Assembly: GCF_003718735.1 (NCBI RefSeq)
Contig: NZ_CP033460.1
Span: forward strand, 2,232,001-2,296,000
Length of the DNA stretch: 64,000 nucleotides
Source: Staphylococcus debuckii
GTDB taxonomy: Bacteria > Bacillota > Bacilli > Staphylococcales > Staphylococcaceae
Direction of reading: 5' to 3'
Notes under the pieces: model-generated
Databases searched by the model: none
Seen by the model: only the letters and a program-made list of their open reading frames with translations
Told to the model about the DNA's origin: nothing
Translations under genes and position numbers: made by a program
Part shown: in pieces, positions 54,560 to 64,000 of the stretch
Numbering within the stretch: position 1 is the stretch's first letter
Layout of the letters: each line of letters starts with the position of its first letter

Positions 54560-55171
54560 TTATTCAGTCGGGCGTTGAATCGTAAATTCTTCACCTAGTT
54601 TCACATAATCGTTTCCTGCTAAACGTCCTACAGGCTGCAAGGCTTGCATATTAATCTTGAACGGATCCATATAGACCGCATCGTCAATATGATATTGTAC
54701 CACGCGTCCGATGATTAAATCATTACCTGTTTCATCGTCGCCTAATTCAATGAGACGATCTAATTTACATTCGAAGCGGATACTTGCCCCTTCAATTGCA
54801 GGGACGTCGACTACAGTAGAAGGAATTGTTTTAAAGTCCGTACGTTCTAATTCATTTTCTGTCGGCGCAATAGGTGCGGCTGTTTGGTTGATGCCTTCAA
54901 TCATGGAAAGTTGAGAAATATGCACTACAAACTCACCCATTGTCTCGATGTTCACAGACGTATCTTTACGTTTGCCGTTAATACGTGCCGTTGAGATCAT
55001 AATCATCGGCGGTTCACTACTCACTACATTAAAAAAGCTGAAAGGCGCCGCATTAAGATTACCTTCTTTATCTTGAGAGGTCACAAACGCAATAGGACGT
55101 GGCAATACACTACCACTCAATAATTTATAATTATCTTTCTGTGTTAACTCATTCGGATCGAATTGTTTCAT
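54560..55171 (-). CDS. Flavin reductase domain (DIM6/NTAB) protein
   Basis: 203 aa. LLSGSVLPRPIAFVTSQDKEGNLNAAPFSFFNVVSSEPPMI (from about residue 17) is the FMN-binding signature of this flavin reductase-like family, which includes reductase partners of two-component monooxygenases. Start at the ATG after GAGGTG; a GTG two codons earlier is part of that site. Monocistronic. Partner enzyme unknown. Confidence 0.82.
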   Translation of the reverse strand: MKQFDPNELTQKDNYKLLSGSVLPRPIAFVTSQDKEGNLNAAPFSFFNVVSSEPPMIMISTARINGKRKDTSVNIETMGEFVVHISQLSMIEGINQTAAPIAPTENELERTDFKTIPSTVVDVPAIEGASIRFECKLDRLIELGDDETGNDLIIGRVVQYHIDDAVYMDPFKINMQALQPVGRLAGNDYVKLGEEFTIQRPTE

Positions 55172-55270
55172 ACTCACACCTCATTTTATTTATAATTGGT
55201 AGTTTTATAGTAGGAAAAATCAACGCTAATTGCTAATGACTTGTTCATGACGACTCGCCTTTCTCCATTC

Positions 55271-55299
55271 AAAAACCCCCGGCTGCTCTTGCCGAGGGG
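55271..55299 (-). terminator. Terminator of the SDR gene
   Basis: On the minus strand CCCCTCGGC pairs with GCCGGGGG, followed by TTTTTG. Confidence 0.82.
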
Positions 55300-55350
55300 A
55301 GTGTAGGAGATGGAGCTACTCTTCTAAGGTTTCTTTTCCAGAGCAGCAGT

Positions 55351-56232
55351 TTAATTAATTTGTTTACCGCCTGTGACACCATAGACTTGTCCTGTTGTAT
55401 AGCTGGATTCGTCTGAAGCTAAAAGAACGTAAGTGCTGGCTAATTCAACAGGTTGGCCTGAACGTCCCATCATAGATTGTTGGCCGAATTCTGGAATTTT
55501 ATCTTGCGGTTGTCCGCCTGAGATTTGTAATGGTGACCAGAATGGACCAGGTGCGACTGAATTGACACGGATGCCTCTTTCGATCAATTCTTTAGCAAGG
55601 CTCTTAGTCAAGGAAATAATCGCTGCTTTAGTTGCGGCATAGTCATGCAACAATGGATTCGGGTCATAACCTTGGATAGAAGTTGTCGTTGTGATTGTGC
55701 CGCCTGGTTTCAAGTATTCTAAAGCCTTTTGCGTCGTCCAAAAGATTGGATAGACGTTTGTTTCAAAGGTATTCGTAAAGTCTTCTGTTTTGAAGTCTTC
55801 GAATTTCTCATGATATTGTTGATAGCCTGCCACCATTGTGACGTTGTCTAATCCGCCTAGACGGTCGTTTGCGAATTCTACAAGTTCATAGTTGAAATCT
55901 TCGTTCGTAATATCGCCTGGTAATAAATATACTGTTCCGCCTTTGCCTTCAATGACTTGTTTCACTTCTTGTGCATCGTCTTCTTCTCTAGGATGATAAT
56001 TGATAACCACTGATGCGCCTTCTCTGGCATAAGCGATTGCTACAGCGCGTCCGATAGCTGAGTCGCCGCCAGTTACTAACATTTTCAATCCTTCTAAACG
56101 ACCATGTCCTTCATATGACTCCTCACCGCAATCGGGTTTCGGTTCCATGTCTTTTTGCAGACCTGGCCAAGGTTGTTCTTGTTTAGGAAAATCTTTATCT
56201 GTAAATTTTTTGCGTGGATCTGGAAGTGCCAT
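55351..56232 (-). CDS. Short-chain dehydrogenase/reductase, stress-type (YhdF/YdaD-like)
   Basis: 293 aa. A polar N-terminal extension of about 45 residues (PDPRKKFTDKDFPKQEQPWPG) precedes the Rossmann core, as in the B. subtilis general-stress SDRs. Cofactor loop TGGDSAIGRAVA (about 54-65), catalytic Ser region TTTTSIQGY, and YAATKAA (Tyr/Lys about 198-202) are present. Start at the ATG after AGGAGTG. A GGGTAT hexamer upstream resembles a sigma-B -10, but I see no good -35 partner. Confidence 0.82.
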   Translation of the reverse strand: MALPDPRKKFTDKDFPKQEQPWPGLQKDMEPKPDCGEESYEGHGRLEGLKMLVTGGDSAIGRAVAIAYAREGASVVINYHPREEDDAQEVKQVIEGKGGTVYLLPGDITNEDFNYELVEFANDRLGGLDNVTMVAGYQQYHEKFEDFKTEDFTNTFETNVYPIFWTTQKALEYLKPGGTITTTTSIQGYDPNPLLHDYAATKAAIISLTKSLAKELIERGIRVNSVAPGPFWSPLQISGGQPQDKIPEFGQQSMMGRSGQPVELASTYVLLASDESSYTTGQVYGVTGGKQIN

Positions 56233-56301
56233 TTCTATCACTCCTAATAAGATTTGATAGTTTTGTTATACCCTGCCTTTAAAATTCCATTCATGATTAC
56301 A

Positions 56302-57417
56302 TTAAAATAACTTTTGAATTAATTTAACAAGATAATCAGGCGCTGTTTCCAAAATTCGTTCATCAGGTTGATACTTCGGATGATGCAAATCATAGTCACT
56401 TTCAGAACCAATAAAGGCAAATACTCCAGGCACAGTATCGCTCAGCGCTGAAAAATCTTCTCCGATTGTTTTCGGTTCTGCAAGGATTTGGACACTGTAG
56501 CCCGTCTCTTCAGCCGCTTCAACCGCCTTCTCTGTCAACGCTTCATCGTTTATTACAGCATTCGGCAAATGGATATATTCAAGTTCAATCTCTGCATCAA
56601 ACGCTTTTCCAATTCCTGCACATAAATCCTGCAAGCGTCCCTCTGCCTTTGCTCTCGTTGCAGCATTAAAGGTACGCACCGTGCCCTGCATATAAGCTTG
56701 GTCCGGAATCACATTCCACGTATTGCCTGCTGAGACTTCGCCAATCGTTACCACCGCTGAATCAAACGCAGAGACATTACGGCTGACAATCGATTGAATG
56801 CTAGTCATCAATTGCCCTAAGATAATCATCGGGTCGTTGCTTTCCTCAGGTTTCGCAGCATGTCCTCCTTTGCCTTGAATATGTATCGCAAAGCGGTCTA
56901 CCGCTGAAGTCATCGCACCCGACTTAATCGCAAACTCGCCCACTTTCAAAGTCGGATCATTGTGAAAGCCCGTAACTACTTTCACCCCGTCTAGTACACC
57001 TGCATCCACCATCTGCTGTGCTCCGCTTCCTACCTCTTCAGCTGCTTGAAACAAAATTCGTACACGCCCTGGCAACTCCGCTTCTCGCGCTTTCAACTGC
57101 ATTGTCGCTGCTAAAATAGTCGTCATGTGAATGTCATGTCCGCAAGCATGCATCACACCGTCAGCAGTCGAGCGAATTTCACTGTCGACCTGCTCTAATA
57201 TCGGCAACGCATCAATATCCGTACGCAATGCTACAACCTCCTCGCCTTGCCCTACCTCTGCGACCAGACCCGTTTGTAAAGGATAATCTACAATTTTAAT
57301 CTCATGTTCCTCTAATATTTTTCTTAGACGCTTCGTTGTTTCAAACTCTGCATACGACACTTCCGGGTGCCGGTGAAACACACGTCTCCATTTCTTAACT
57401 TGATTGATGTCTGTCAT
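56302..57417 (-). CDS. M20-family amidohydrolase (N-acyl-amino-acid/peptide deacylase)
   Basis: 371 aa. RRVFHRHPEVSYAEFET (about 10-26), ALRTDIDALPI (metal-adjacent Asp), MHACGHDIHMT (about 88-98), AAEEVGSGAQ (Glu-Glu pair) and the GEDFSAL with late HHPKYQPDE region are classic M20D motifs binding two metals. It hydrolyses an N-acylated amino acid or related amide. Start at the ATG of MTDINQ. It overlaps the end of the SulP gene by 23 bp, so they are cotranscribed; a transported substrate shared with it is conceivable. Confidence 0.85.
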   Translation of the reverse strand: MTDINQVKKWRRVFHRHPEVSYAEFETTKRLRKILEEHEIKIVDYPLQTGLVAEVGQGEEVVALRTDIDALPILEQVDSEIRSTADGVMHACGHDIHMTTILAATMQLKAREAELPGRVRILFQAAEEVGSGAQQMVDAGVLDGVKVVTGFHNDPTLKVGEFAIKSGAMTSAVDRFAIHIQGKGGHAAKPEESNDPMIILGQLMTSIQSIVSRNVSAFDSAVVTIGEVSAGNTWNVIPDQAYMQGTVRTFNAATRAKAEGRLQDLCAGIGKAFDAEIELEYIHLPNAVINDEALTEKAVEAAEETGYSVQILAEPKTIGEDFSALSDTVPGVFAFIGSESDYDLHHPKYQPDERILETAPDYLVKLIQKLF

Positions 57418-58588
57418 CTTTCCCACTTCCTTTTCCGAAAAAATAAAACACTAGATAGATGGCTGTACCAGAGAGTACGCCGAACGCTAAGTTATTCGTG
57501 GCCAAAGTGACCACCATAGTTATTAAAATCGTTGCGGTATTACGTACAGGTGCTTCCTTAATCGCAGTCCAAGTTCTTCTGTCAAATGTATTGAAAGCAA
57601 TAGATACTAATACAGTGGCCAATACGACCATCGGAATTAAAGATATAACTGGACCTAGTACATAGATGGTAAGCAGCAAGAAGAAAGCCGTGACTAAAGT
57701 TGAAAAACGTGCGGTCGCTCCAATCTTCACATTAAATTTAGATTGACCTACTAAAGCACTGCCCCCAAATCCTCCGAATAATCCAGAAGCAAAATTCGCT
57801 AACCCTTGAGCCGCGGACTCTTGATTCTCATTACTTCTTACATTCGTCAATACATCTAAAGCCTTGGCAGTCAACAGCGATTGAAGTGTGCCTACTATTG
57901 CCATCGTCAATCCATAACCCAGGATGGTACCTAACGCGTGAGAATGTGTGAAGAGTGGCAGCACTTCCCATTGCAATTTCGGGATGACCACATGAATATC
58001 AGCTAAATCATGTACATATTTCAAGTTCGGATGCAGTGTGTGCGCCACAAGTGTCAGCACGACAATAGAAACCAGCGGCGCGGGAATAAATCTGATCCAG
58101 CGCGGTACTAGCCAAATAATTAAAAATGATAATACTGCAAAGATATAAGTAGCAGTTGAAATCCCAAAGATGCTTGGAAATTGCGAGGACATTAAGAGTA
58201 GTGCGAGTGCATTCATAAATCCGATGACTACGGCTACTGGAATGCGATCAATCAATCGGCCTACTTTAAAAATGCCGAATAGCATTTGCAAAATACCCAT
58301 TACCATACTGGCAGCAATTAAATACATAGGGCCATGACTGGCGACAAGAGGTGCGGCCACCAATGCAATGCCGCTGCTCGGTCCGGTAATCATCAACGTA
58401 CGCCCTGCAGTAAAACTTAAAACCACCATCATTATTCCCATACTTAATAATCCGATGGAAGGATTCATTCCAACGATAAATGAGTAAGCAATCGCACCAG
58501 GCAAGGCTGAAAGGGCAATTAAGATACCTGCAAATATATTATCTTTCGCGCTTCCTTGCCATTCTTCAGCATAACTTTCAATTCTCAC
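57395..58588 (-). CDS. SulP-family anion transporter lacking the STAS domain
   Basis: 397 aa, about eleven membrane segments. The N-terminal ILIALSALPGAIAYSFIVGMNPSIGLLSM (about 22-50) and ITGPSSGIALVAAPLV (about 68-83) are SulP signatures, and GGFGGSALVGQSKFNVKIGATAR (about 268-290) fits the conserved second half. Typical SulP proteins have about 500 or more residues with a C-terminal STAS domain; this one ends after the membrane core. Substrates of the family include sulfate, bicarbonate and dicarboxylates. It is upstream of and overlaps the M20 gene. Confidence 0.82.
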   Translation of the reverse strand: MRIESYAEEWQGSAKDNIFAGILIALSALPGAIAYSFIVGMNPSIGLLSMGIMMVVLSFTAGRTLMITGPSSGIALVAAPLVASHGPMYLIAASMVMGILQMLFGIFKVGRLIDRIPVAVVIGFMNALALLLMSSQFPSIFGISTATYIFAVLSFLIIWLVPRWIRFIPAPLVSIVVLTLVAHTLHPNLKYVHDLADIHVVIPKLQWEVLPLFTHSHALGTILGYGLTMAIVGTLQSLLTAKALDVLTNVRSNENQESAAQGLANFASGLFGGFGGSALVGQSKFNVKIGATARFSTLVTAFFLLLTIYVLGPVISLIPMVVLATVLVSIAFNTFDRRTWTAIKEAPVRNTATILITMVVTLATNNLAFGVLSGTAIYLVFYFFGKGSGKDDRHQSS

Positions 58589-58671
58589 GACTGCTCTCTC
58601 CTTCTCTTTCTGTATTCCTATATCTTAACATAATTGTCAGAATATTTTAGACGTTTGTGCTTATAGGCCAT

Positions 58672-58714
58672 AAAAAAAGAGCTGCAATACTTGTTCGTTC
58701 AAGTACTGCAGCTC
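58672..58714 (-). terminator. Terminator of the hut operon
   Basis: On the minus strand GAGCTGCAGTACTTG pairs with CAAGTATTGCAGCTC (one mismatch) and is followed by seven T. Confidence 0.9.
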
Positions 58715-58734
58715 TCATTATATTTACTTAATGA

Positions 58735-59997
58735 TTAAGCTTTGCTTTTTTCAGATTCAGTATTAACTTTGATAGTATTATCGATAAATAATTTACCATC
58801 TTTGTAAACATTTTCAGCATGGTTGATACCATAATGATATAGAATATATTCATAATTTGGCGCATCCCAAATGACAAAGTTTGCATCGTCGCCAGTTTCT
58901 AACGTACCTGCATCAGCATCAATGGCTTTCGCAGCGTTCACTGTGACTGCATTCCATACTTCATTTGGCGATAATTTCAATTTCAAGCTGGCAATTGTCA
59001 TGACTAATTGAAGATTGTTCGTCACGTTACTGCCTGGGTTGAAGTCTGATGCAATAGCAATGGCACCATTATTTTCAAGCATGCCACGTGCATCTGCGTA
59101 ACTTTCTTTATCAAGGTAGAACGTTGTTCCTGGTAATAATACTGCTACTGTGTTGCTGTCATGCAAGGCTTTTTTATCTTCTTCACTGGAAGCCACTAAG
59201 TGGTCGCCAGAAATCGCATTTTCTTCAATTGCTAGACCTAAACCGCCTAATGGATCGATTTCATCTGCATGAATTTTCACATCAAAGCCTGCATCTTTTG
59301 CTGCTTGCATATATTTTCTAGATTCTTCTACTGAGAACACACCTGTTTCACAGAAGATATCCGCGAAGTCAGCATATTGTTTCATTTCAGGCAGCAAGTC
59401 AATCATTTCTTGCAAGAAGGCTTCGCTAGATTCCGCTTCTTCAGGCACCGCATGCGGTCCTAAGAATGTGTGTTTCATTGTAATGCCGTATTTATCTTCT
59501 AGTTCATGAGACACTTTTAATTGTTTCAATTCGTTATCTTTATTTAAGCCGTAACCGCTTTTACTTTCTACAGTCAAGACACCATAAGACATGATTTCAC
59601 GCAAGGCTTTATCTGTTTTCTTGAATAACTCTTCTTCAGTTGCTTCACGAGTTGCTTTTACTGTAGAAAGAATGCCGCCGCCTTGTTCTAAGATTTCCAA
59701 GTAAGAAGCGCCTTGGCGTTTCAGTGCCATTTCATGTTCTCTAGAACCGCCGAAGACTAAATGCGTGTGTGCATCTACTAATGCAGGTGAAATAACCTTG
59801 CCTGTTGCATCAATTGTTTCTTTACCTTCATATTCATCTGAATGCGGTCCAGCGTAAACAACCTTACCGTTATCTACTACGACTGTGCCGTCTTCTACTA
59901 CATTCAATTGATCAAGCTCTTTACCTTTTAAAGGTTTGTCTGTCTTTTTCGGTAAAATTAACTGTGCAATATTTTGGATTACTAAATCATTACTCAT
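58735..59997 (-). CDS. hutI: Imidazolonepropionase HutI
   Basis: 420 aa amidohydrolase that opens imidazolone-5-propionate to formiminoglutamate, the third step of histidine breakdown. Metal ligands are in [11 protein letters not shown] (His about 76, 78), with [10 protein letters not shown] (His about 243) and SDFNPGSN (Asp about 317). Its start overlaps the hutU stop by 8 bp, indicating coupling. It is the last gene of the YjiH-like/hutU/hutI unit. Confidence 0.93.
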   Translation of the reverse strand: MSNDLVIQNIAQLILPKKTDKPLKGKELDQLNVVEDGTVVVDNGKVVYAGPHSDEYEGKETIDATGKVISPALVDAHTHLVFGGSREHEMALKRQGASYLEILEQGGGILSTVKATREATEEELFKKTDKALREIMSYGVLTVESKSGYGLNKDNELKQLKVSHELEDKYGITMKHTFLGPHAVPEEAESSEAFLQEMIDLLPEMKQYADFADIFCETGVFSVEESRKYMQAAKDAGFDVKIHADEIDPLGGLGLAIEENAISGDHLVASSEEDKKALHDSNTVAVLLPGTTFYLDKESYADARGMLENNGAIAIASDFNPGSNVTNNLQLVMTIASLKLKLSPNEVWNAVTVNAAKAIDADAGTLETGDDANFVIWDAPNYEYILYHYGINHAENVYKDGKLFIDNTIKVNTESEKSKA

Positions 59998-61678
59998 GAG
60001 AATCTTGCTCCTTTAACATTGGAATATCGACACCTTTTTCTTTCGCTGTTTCAATCGCAATTTCATATCCTGCGTCAGCGTGTCTTACTACACCCATACC
60101 CGGATCTGTTGTTAATACACGTTTTAAGCGTTCGTCAGCACGTTCAGAACCATCTGCAACAATTACCATACCTGCGTGTAATGAATAACCCATACCTACA
60201 CCGCCACCGTGGTGGAAGGAAATCCAAGAACCGCCTGCTGCTGTATTAATTAAAGCATTTAAGACTGCCCAGTCGCCTACTGCATCTGAACCATCTCTCA
60301 TAGATTCAGTTTCACGGTTTGGAGAAGCTACTGAACCTGAATCTAAGTGGTCACGTCCAATAACGATAGGCGCTGAAATTTCACCATTACGTACAAGTTC
60401 ATTTAATTTCAAGCCCATTTTTGCACGGTCGCCATAACCTAACCAAGCGATACGAGATGGTAAGCCTTGGAACGCAATTTTTTCGTCTGCCATATCTAAC
60501 CAACGCAATAATTTTTCATCTTCAGGGAAGAGTTCACGCATAGCTTCGTCAGCACGTTCAATATCTTTAGGATCTCCACTTAACGCTGCAAAACGGAAAG
60601 GTCCTTTACCTTCACAGAATAATGGACGGATATACGCAGGAACGAATCCAGGGAAGTCAAAGGCATGTTCTTCGCCTTCATCAAAGGCCACTTGACGAAT
60701 GTTGTTACCATAGTCAAATGCGACTGCTCCGCGTTTTTGGAATTCTAACATTTCAGAAACGTGTTTTTTCATAGATTGAGAAGATAATCTCACATATTCT
60801 TCTGGATTTTCTTCACGTAATTTATCTGCTTCTTCTAGAGATAACCCTTCTGGAACGTAACCGTTTAATGGGTCATGTGCTGAAGTTTGGTCTGTAATCA
60901 CGTCAATTTTGAAATCACGTTTTAAGATTTCTTCATACACTTCTGGTGCATTGCCCACTAAGCCGATAGATAACGGTTTACCCGCTTCTTTAGCTTCTTG
61001 CGCTTTTTCTAAAGCTTCATCAAGTGAGTATGTGATAACGTCGCAATAGCGTGTTTCGATACGTTTTTCAATACGAGTCGGGTCTACATCTACACCGATG
61101 ACAACACCTTCGTTCATTGTTACAGCTAACGGTTGCGCTCCGCCCATACCACCTAATCCGGCAGTTAAAGTAATGGTACCTTTTAAAGAACCGTCAAAGT
61201 GTTGATTTGCTAATTCTGCAAATGTTTCATAAGTTCCTTGTACGATACCTTGAGAACCGATGTAAATCCAGCTGCCGGCAGTCATTTGGCCGTACATTAT
61301 CAAACCTTTTTTATCTAACTCATGGAAGTGATCCCAGTTTGCCCATTTTGGGACTAATACCGAGTTAGACAGCAATACACGCGGTGCTTCTTTATGCGTC
61401 TTGAACACAGCTACTGGTTTACCTGATTGGACTAACATTGTTTCGTCATCTTCTAAACGACGTAATGTATCGACAATCGCATCAAATGCTTCCCAGTTTC
61501 TGGCAGCTTTACCGATACCACCATAAACGACTAATTTATCAGGATGTTCTGCTACTTCTGGATCCAAGTTATTGTACAACATTCGTAGAACCGCTTCTTG
61601 TTCCCATCCTTTACATTCGATTTCTAAACCTTTTTTCGCTTTGATTTGTCTGCCGTTTGCAGTTGCATCTTTAGTCAT
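59990..61678 (-). CDS. hutU: Urocanate hydratase HutU
   Basis: 562 aa from the ATG of MTKDATANG after GGAGAG. Converts urocanate to imidazolone propionate using tightly bound NAD. Visible conserved regions are [16 protein letters not shown] (about 54-69), [20 protein letters not shown] (about 171-190), [12 protein letters not shown] and the active-site segment [14 protein letters not shown]. Second enzyme of histidine catabolism; hutI follows with overlap. Confidence 0.94.
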   Translation of the reverse strand: MTKDATANGRQIKAKKGLEIECKGWEQEAVLRMLYNNLDPEVAEHPDKLVVYGGIGKAARNWEAFDAIVDTLRRLEDDETMLVQSGKPVAVFKTHKEAPRVLLSNSVLVPKWANWDHFHELDKKGLIMYGQMTAGSWIYIGSQGIVQGTYETFAELANQHFDGSLKGTITLTAGLGGMGGAQPLAVTMNEGVVIGVDVDPTRIEKRIETRYCDVITYSLDEALEKAQEAKEAGKPLSIGLVGNAPEVYEEILKRDFKIDVITDQTSAHDPLNGYVPEGLSLEEADKLREENPEEYVRLSSQSMKKHVSEMLEFQKRGAVAFDYGNNIRQVAFDEGEEHAFDFPGFVPAYIRPLFCEGKGPFRFAALSGDPKDIERADEAMRELFPEDEKLLRWLDMADEKIAFQGLPSRIAWLGYGDRAKMGLKLNELVRNGEISAPIVIGRDHLDSGSVASPNRETESMRDGSDAVGDWAVLNALINTAAGGSWISFHHGGGVGMGYSLHAGMVIVADGSERADERLKRVLTTDPGMGVVRHADAGYEIAIETAKEKGVDIPMLKEQDSHE

Positions 61679-61709
61679 AATCAATCTCTCCTTTGTTTAA
61701 GTTCTTTTT

Positions 61710-63068
61710 TTAAAAAATAAGTAGAGCGAATGGAATCGCAATCAATAGTGTCAAAGCCACACGGATAAACCAGATAAGCACTAATTTCCAGACTGGAATT
61801 TTAATATCTGTGGCCATAATACAAGGTACTAATGCAGAGAAGAAAATAATTGCAGAAATACTTGTGATTGCAGTTACAAATTTCACGGCCATTGTCGCTT
61901 TCACTGCGATTAATGAGGGTAAGAACATTTCAATAATTGAGATTGCCGACGCTTTAGCCAGCAATGCTTTATCACCTATCGGGAAGAGATAGATAAATGG
62001 GTAGAAAATGTAACTTAACCAATCAATAATCGGTGTGAAGTTTGCCAGTAACAAGCCGACAAAACCGATGGATAGAATAGATGGTAAAATCGCCATCGTC
62101 ATCTCAAGTCCATCTTTGACATTCAGCCAAATATTTTTCAGCAATGGAAGTGAATCATGTGATTGGCGTTTCGCTTCGTCGTAAGCTGCTTTAAAACGAC
62201 TGCCGTTCACTTCCACTTCTTTATCGCCTTCTTGACCTTCATAGTATTCTTCTGACTCATTACGAATCGGCGGTAAGTGTGCCGAAATAGCAGTAACCGC
62301 GAAGGTAATCACTAAAGTACTCCAGAAGAATAAATTCCAGTGCGCCATTAAATCTAAAGTATTCGCCACGATCACCATGAAAGTAGCGGAGACTGTTGAG
62401 AAGCCGGTTGCGATAATCACTGCTTCTTTCTTGTTATACATCCCATCTTTGTATACACGGTTCGTAATCAACAATCCTAATGAATAACTCCCTACGAAAG
62501 AAGCCACTGCATCGACCGCTGATTTACCCGGCGTTTTGAATAATGGACGCATGACCGGCTGCATCAGAACACCGATGTATTCTAGTAAACCGTAGCCTAC
62601 TAATAATGAAAGTGCGATTGCACCGATTGGAATCAAAATACTTAACGGCAACATCAGTTTGTCGAATAAAAATGGACCATAATCTTGTTTGAACAATAAT
62701 GCCGGACCAAATTTAAATACATACATGATACCAATGACTGCTCCAAGCACTTTAAAAAGTACAATAATAAAGTCAGTGACTGACTTCTTGAAATCTTGTC
62801 TGACGATCGGCAAGCCTGCCCCGGCTAAAATTAATAGCAATGCCACATAGGGCATGGCCGGACCGAGCAGTTGTCGCACCCATAAGTGCACATGGTCTAC
62901 GAGAATCGTGTTCGTGCCGCCGATAGTTACCGGAACGAAGAAACAGAGAATTCCAATAAAGCTGAATACGTAAAACCGCCACATTTTTACCCCTTTTTCA
63001 CTTTGAGCGGGTTGCGTATCAGATTGGAGTTCCATCTCCTCAGATAGTAAGTTTGCTTCAGTTTTCAT
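61710..63068 (-). CDS. YjiH-family nucleoside-recognition (Gate) domain membrane protein, putative histidine/urocanate transporter
   Basis: 452 aa from the ATG after AAAGGGG. A polar N-terminus of about 28 residues precedes roughly ten membrane segments; FVGSYSLGLLITNRVYKDGMYNKKEAVIIATGFSTVSATFM (near 190-230) is the Gate-type region. It is the first gene of the hut unit, 31 bp before hutU, so histidine or urocanate is the likely substrate. That role rests on context only. Confidence 0.75.
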   Translation of the reverse strand: MKTEANLLSEEMELQSDTQPAQSEKGVKMWRFYVFSFIGILCFFVPVTIGGTNTILVDHVHLWVRQLLGPAMPYVALLLILAGAGLPIVRQDFKKSVTDFIIVLFKVLGAVIGIMYVFKFGPALLFKQDYGPFLFDKLMLPLSILIPIGAIALSLLVGYGLLEYIGVLMQPVMRPLFKTPGKSAVDAVASFVGSYSLGLLITNRVYKDGMYNKKEAVIIATGFSTVSATFMVIVANTLDLMAHWNLFFWSTLVITFAVTAISAHLPPIRNESEEYYEGQEGDKEVEVNGSRFKAAYDEAKRQSHDSLPLLKNIWLNVKDGLEMTMAILPSILSIGFVGLLLANFTPIIDWLSYIFYPFIYLFPIGDKALLAKASAISIIEMFLPSLIAVKATMAVKFVTAITSISAIIFFSALVPCIMATDIKIPVWKLVLIWFIRVALTLLIAIPFALLIF

Positions 63069-63187
63069 ACTTGACACCCCTTTGTTTTACAAGCATGTGA
63101 AAGCTGTCTGATTATGATTGAACCTAGATGACTTAAGCTCCATATCATACTATTCACTGAATCTTATATATAGTTGTCGATGTGCTG

Positions 63188-63232
63188 CAAGCAGTGAAAG
63201 CATCCTTTCCCCTTCGATGCTTCACTTGCTTG
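63188..63232. other. Long imperfect hairpin in the hut control region
   Basis: CAAGCAGTGAAAGCATC and GATGCTTCACTTGCTTG pair over about 16 bp with single-base bulges. No T-run follows in either direction, so it is not a plain terminator. It lies 120-165 bp upstream of the YjiH-like gene. Confidence 0.55.
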
Positions 63233-63285
63233 AAAAATCCTATTAATCATTTCTCCCTGCAAAAGATGGCAAGCGGATATCACTT

Positions 63286-63413
63286 GAGGAAAATTGATAG
63301 AAATGAAGTTTGCTTCAATATCATCTCAAATTGCCATTTCAATTTGATAGAGGAAAATTGATAGAAATGAAGTTTGCTTCAATATCATCTCAAATTGCCA
63401 TTTCAATTTGATA
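63286..63413. repeat. Perfect 64-bp tandem duplication in the hut control region
   Basis: Two identical 64-bp units start at 63286 and 63350. Each contains GAAGTTTGCTTC (a small hairpin) and the near-inverted pair AAATTGATAGAAATG and CATTTCAATTTGATA. It lies between the divergent hut genes and the LysR gene, where operator sites are expected. The remaining roughly 280 bp up to the LysR start show no gene. Confidence 0.85.
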
Positions 63414-63695
63414 ATAGAAATAAAATTCATTTCTTGAATTTTCCAAATATTCAATCTGTAATAAGATGTAATATCCCTTGCATCACAATTTAAGTATAAT
63501 ATGCTACGATATAAGCATCAAATATAAATAAACTAATTATTTATAGTTTCAAGCTATAAATCTAGTTTATTCCTGAAATTAAAGCACTTCTATGTTAGTT
63601 ACAGTGTAAAAATTTATTACATATTTTTTCAGTTTTCTTTATAATTTTAATTACCAATACACATTTATTTTTAAACGAAAGGGTGGGATGTTCAG

Positions 63696-64000
63696 ATGAA
63701 AATTATGCAATTAGAGTATTTTTTAGCGGTCGTCCGCTACAACAGTTTCACGCGTGCTGCTCAATTCTTGCATATCAGTCAGCCCTCTTTGACTACTGCA
63801 ATTAAAAAGATGGAAGCTGATTTGGGTTATCCGCTATTTATAAGAACGACCAAAGAGCTGAAAATTACTGAAAAAGGCATTCAGTTTTATAAATATGCTC
63901 AATCTTTGGTGAATCATTATCACAAAACATTAGAGCGTATGTATGATTTAAATATTTCTGATGAGCCACGACTCAAGCTTTCTATTTTAGAATCTACAAG
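63696..64000 (+). CDS. LysR-family regulator of the hut genes (5' part only)
   Basis: The first 101 codons are present; the gene runs off the right edge. The N-terminal LysR winged helix is clear: MQLEYFLAVVRYNSFTRAAQ (4-23) and LHISQPSLTTAIKKMEADLG (25-44), followed by PLFIRTTKELKITEKG. GGGTGGGA precedes the ATG. Divergent position next to the hut genes matches the LysR gene of other staphylococcal hut loci, so it probably controls them, and the 64-bp duplication lies between. Confidence 0.85.
   Translation, partial: MKIMQLEYFLAVVRYNSFTRAAQFLHISQPSLTTAIKKMEADLGYPLFIRTTKELKITEKGIQFYKYAQSLVNHYHKTLERMYDLNISDEPRLKLSILEST

Noticed and set aside
56240..56285. Sigma-B promoter before the SDR gene
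   Set aside because: A GGGTAT is present, but no GTTT-type -35 lies at the right distance.

Overview
The window is low-GC Firmicute chromosome and almost certainly Staphylococcus. Gene order follows the staphylococcal core genome: urea transporter, ureABCEFGD, a SarR-like gene, an SsaA-like CHAP protein, NhaC plus an opine-type dehydrogenase, a SagA-like glucosaminidase, formate dehydrogenase, an LCP protein, an inositol monophosphatase and the RsaI small RNA, then the hut locus. A complete Leloir operon (galRKET) and a urease with Thr instead of the usual flap Cys point away from S. aureus, towards the S. carnosus/simulans side of the genus. That species placement is inference.

Layout. 1-3390: molybdenum section (moaB partial, moeB, modCBA), with modA apparently frameshifted in its signal peptide. 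3391-5515: repeat-rich gap with an IS110-family element. 5516-10293: galT, galE, galK, galR. 10440-16171: fdhD, GNAT, bioY with a BirA operator, nucleoside hydrolase, acyl-CoA dehydrogenase, and Fur-regulated fhuD2. 16172-16710: two short tandem palindromic repeat arrays. 16716-23588: urea transporter, complete urease operon, sarR-like gene. 24163-35526: DoxX-like protein, flavin monooxygenase, SsaA-like protein, NhaC/opine-type dehydrogenase, YkkCD-like SMR pair, 2-hydroxyacid dehydrogenase, FAD monooxygenase, SagA-like hydrolase. 35722-45171: DUF1641 protein and formate dehydrogenase, LCP protein, IMPase, RsaI sRNA, WYL regulator, CPBP protease, RpiR regulator. 45430-56232: amino-acid permease, formate/nitrite transporter under a Rex box, small membrane proteins, HAD hydrolase, glpT, START-domain protein, NhaC-family transporter under a SAM riboswitch, flavin reductase, SDR. 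56302-64000: M20 hydrolase, SulP transporter, hutI, hutU, YjiH-like transporter, and a divergent LysR gene cut by the window end.

Functional themes. Molybdate uptake (modABC), cofactor assembly (moeB, moaB), FdhD and the formate dehydrogenase with its DUF1641 partner make one Mo/formate theme. The Rex-controlled formate/nitrite channel links it to redox state. The urea transporter and urease form a nitrogen and acid-tolerance block. The hut genes with their transporter and LysR regulator form a histidine catabolism block. Several control elements can be read directly: an S-box riboswitch with terminator, a Rex box, a BirA palindrome, a Fur box, WalR-like boxes, GalR-like operators, cre sites, and a CcpA-type site over the RsaI promoter.

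Most unusual material: (1) a dispersed 40-43 bp hairpin repeat with constant arms and a variable 10-nt centre, at three intergenic loci and tandemly repeated at one; (2) two adjacent but distinct palindromic tandem arrays (42 bp and 41 bp); (3) an IS110 transposase that appears to start at ATT and has room for a bridge-RNA-type non-coding end; (4) a 64-bp perfect duplication in the hut control region.
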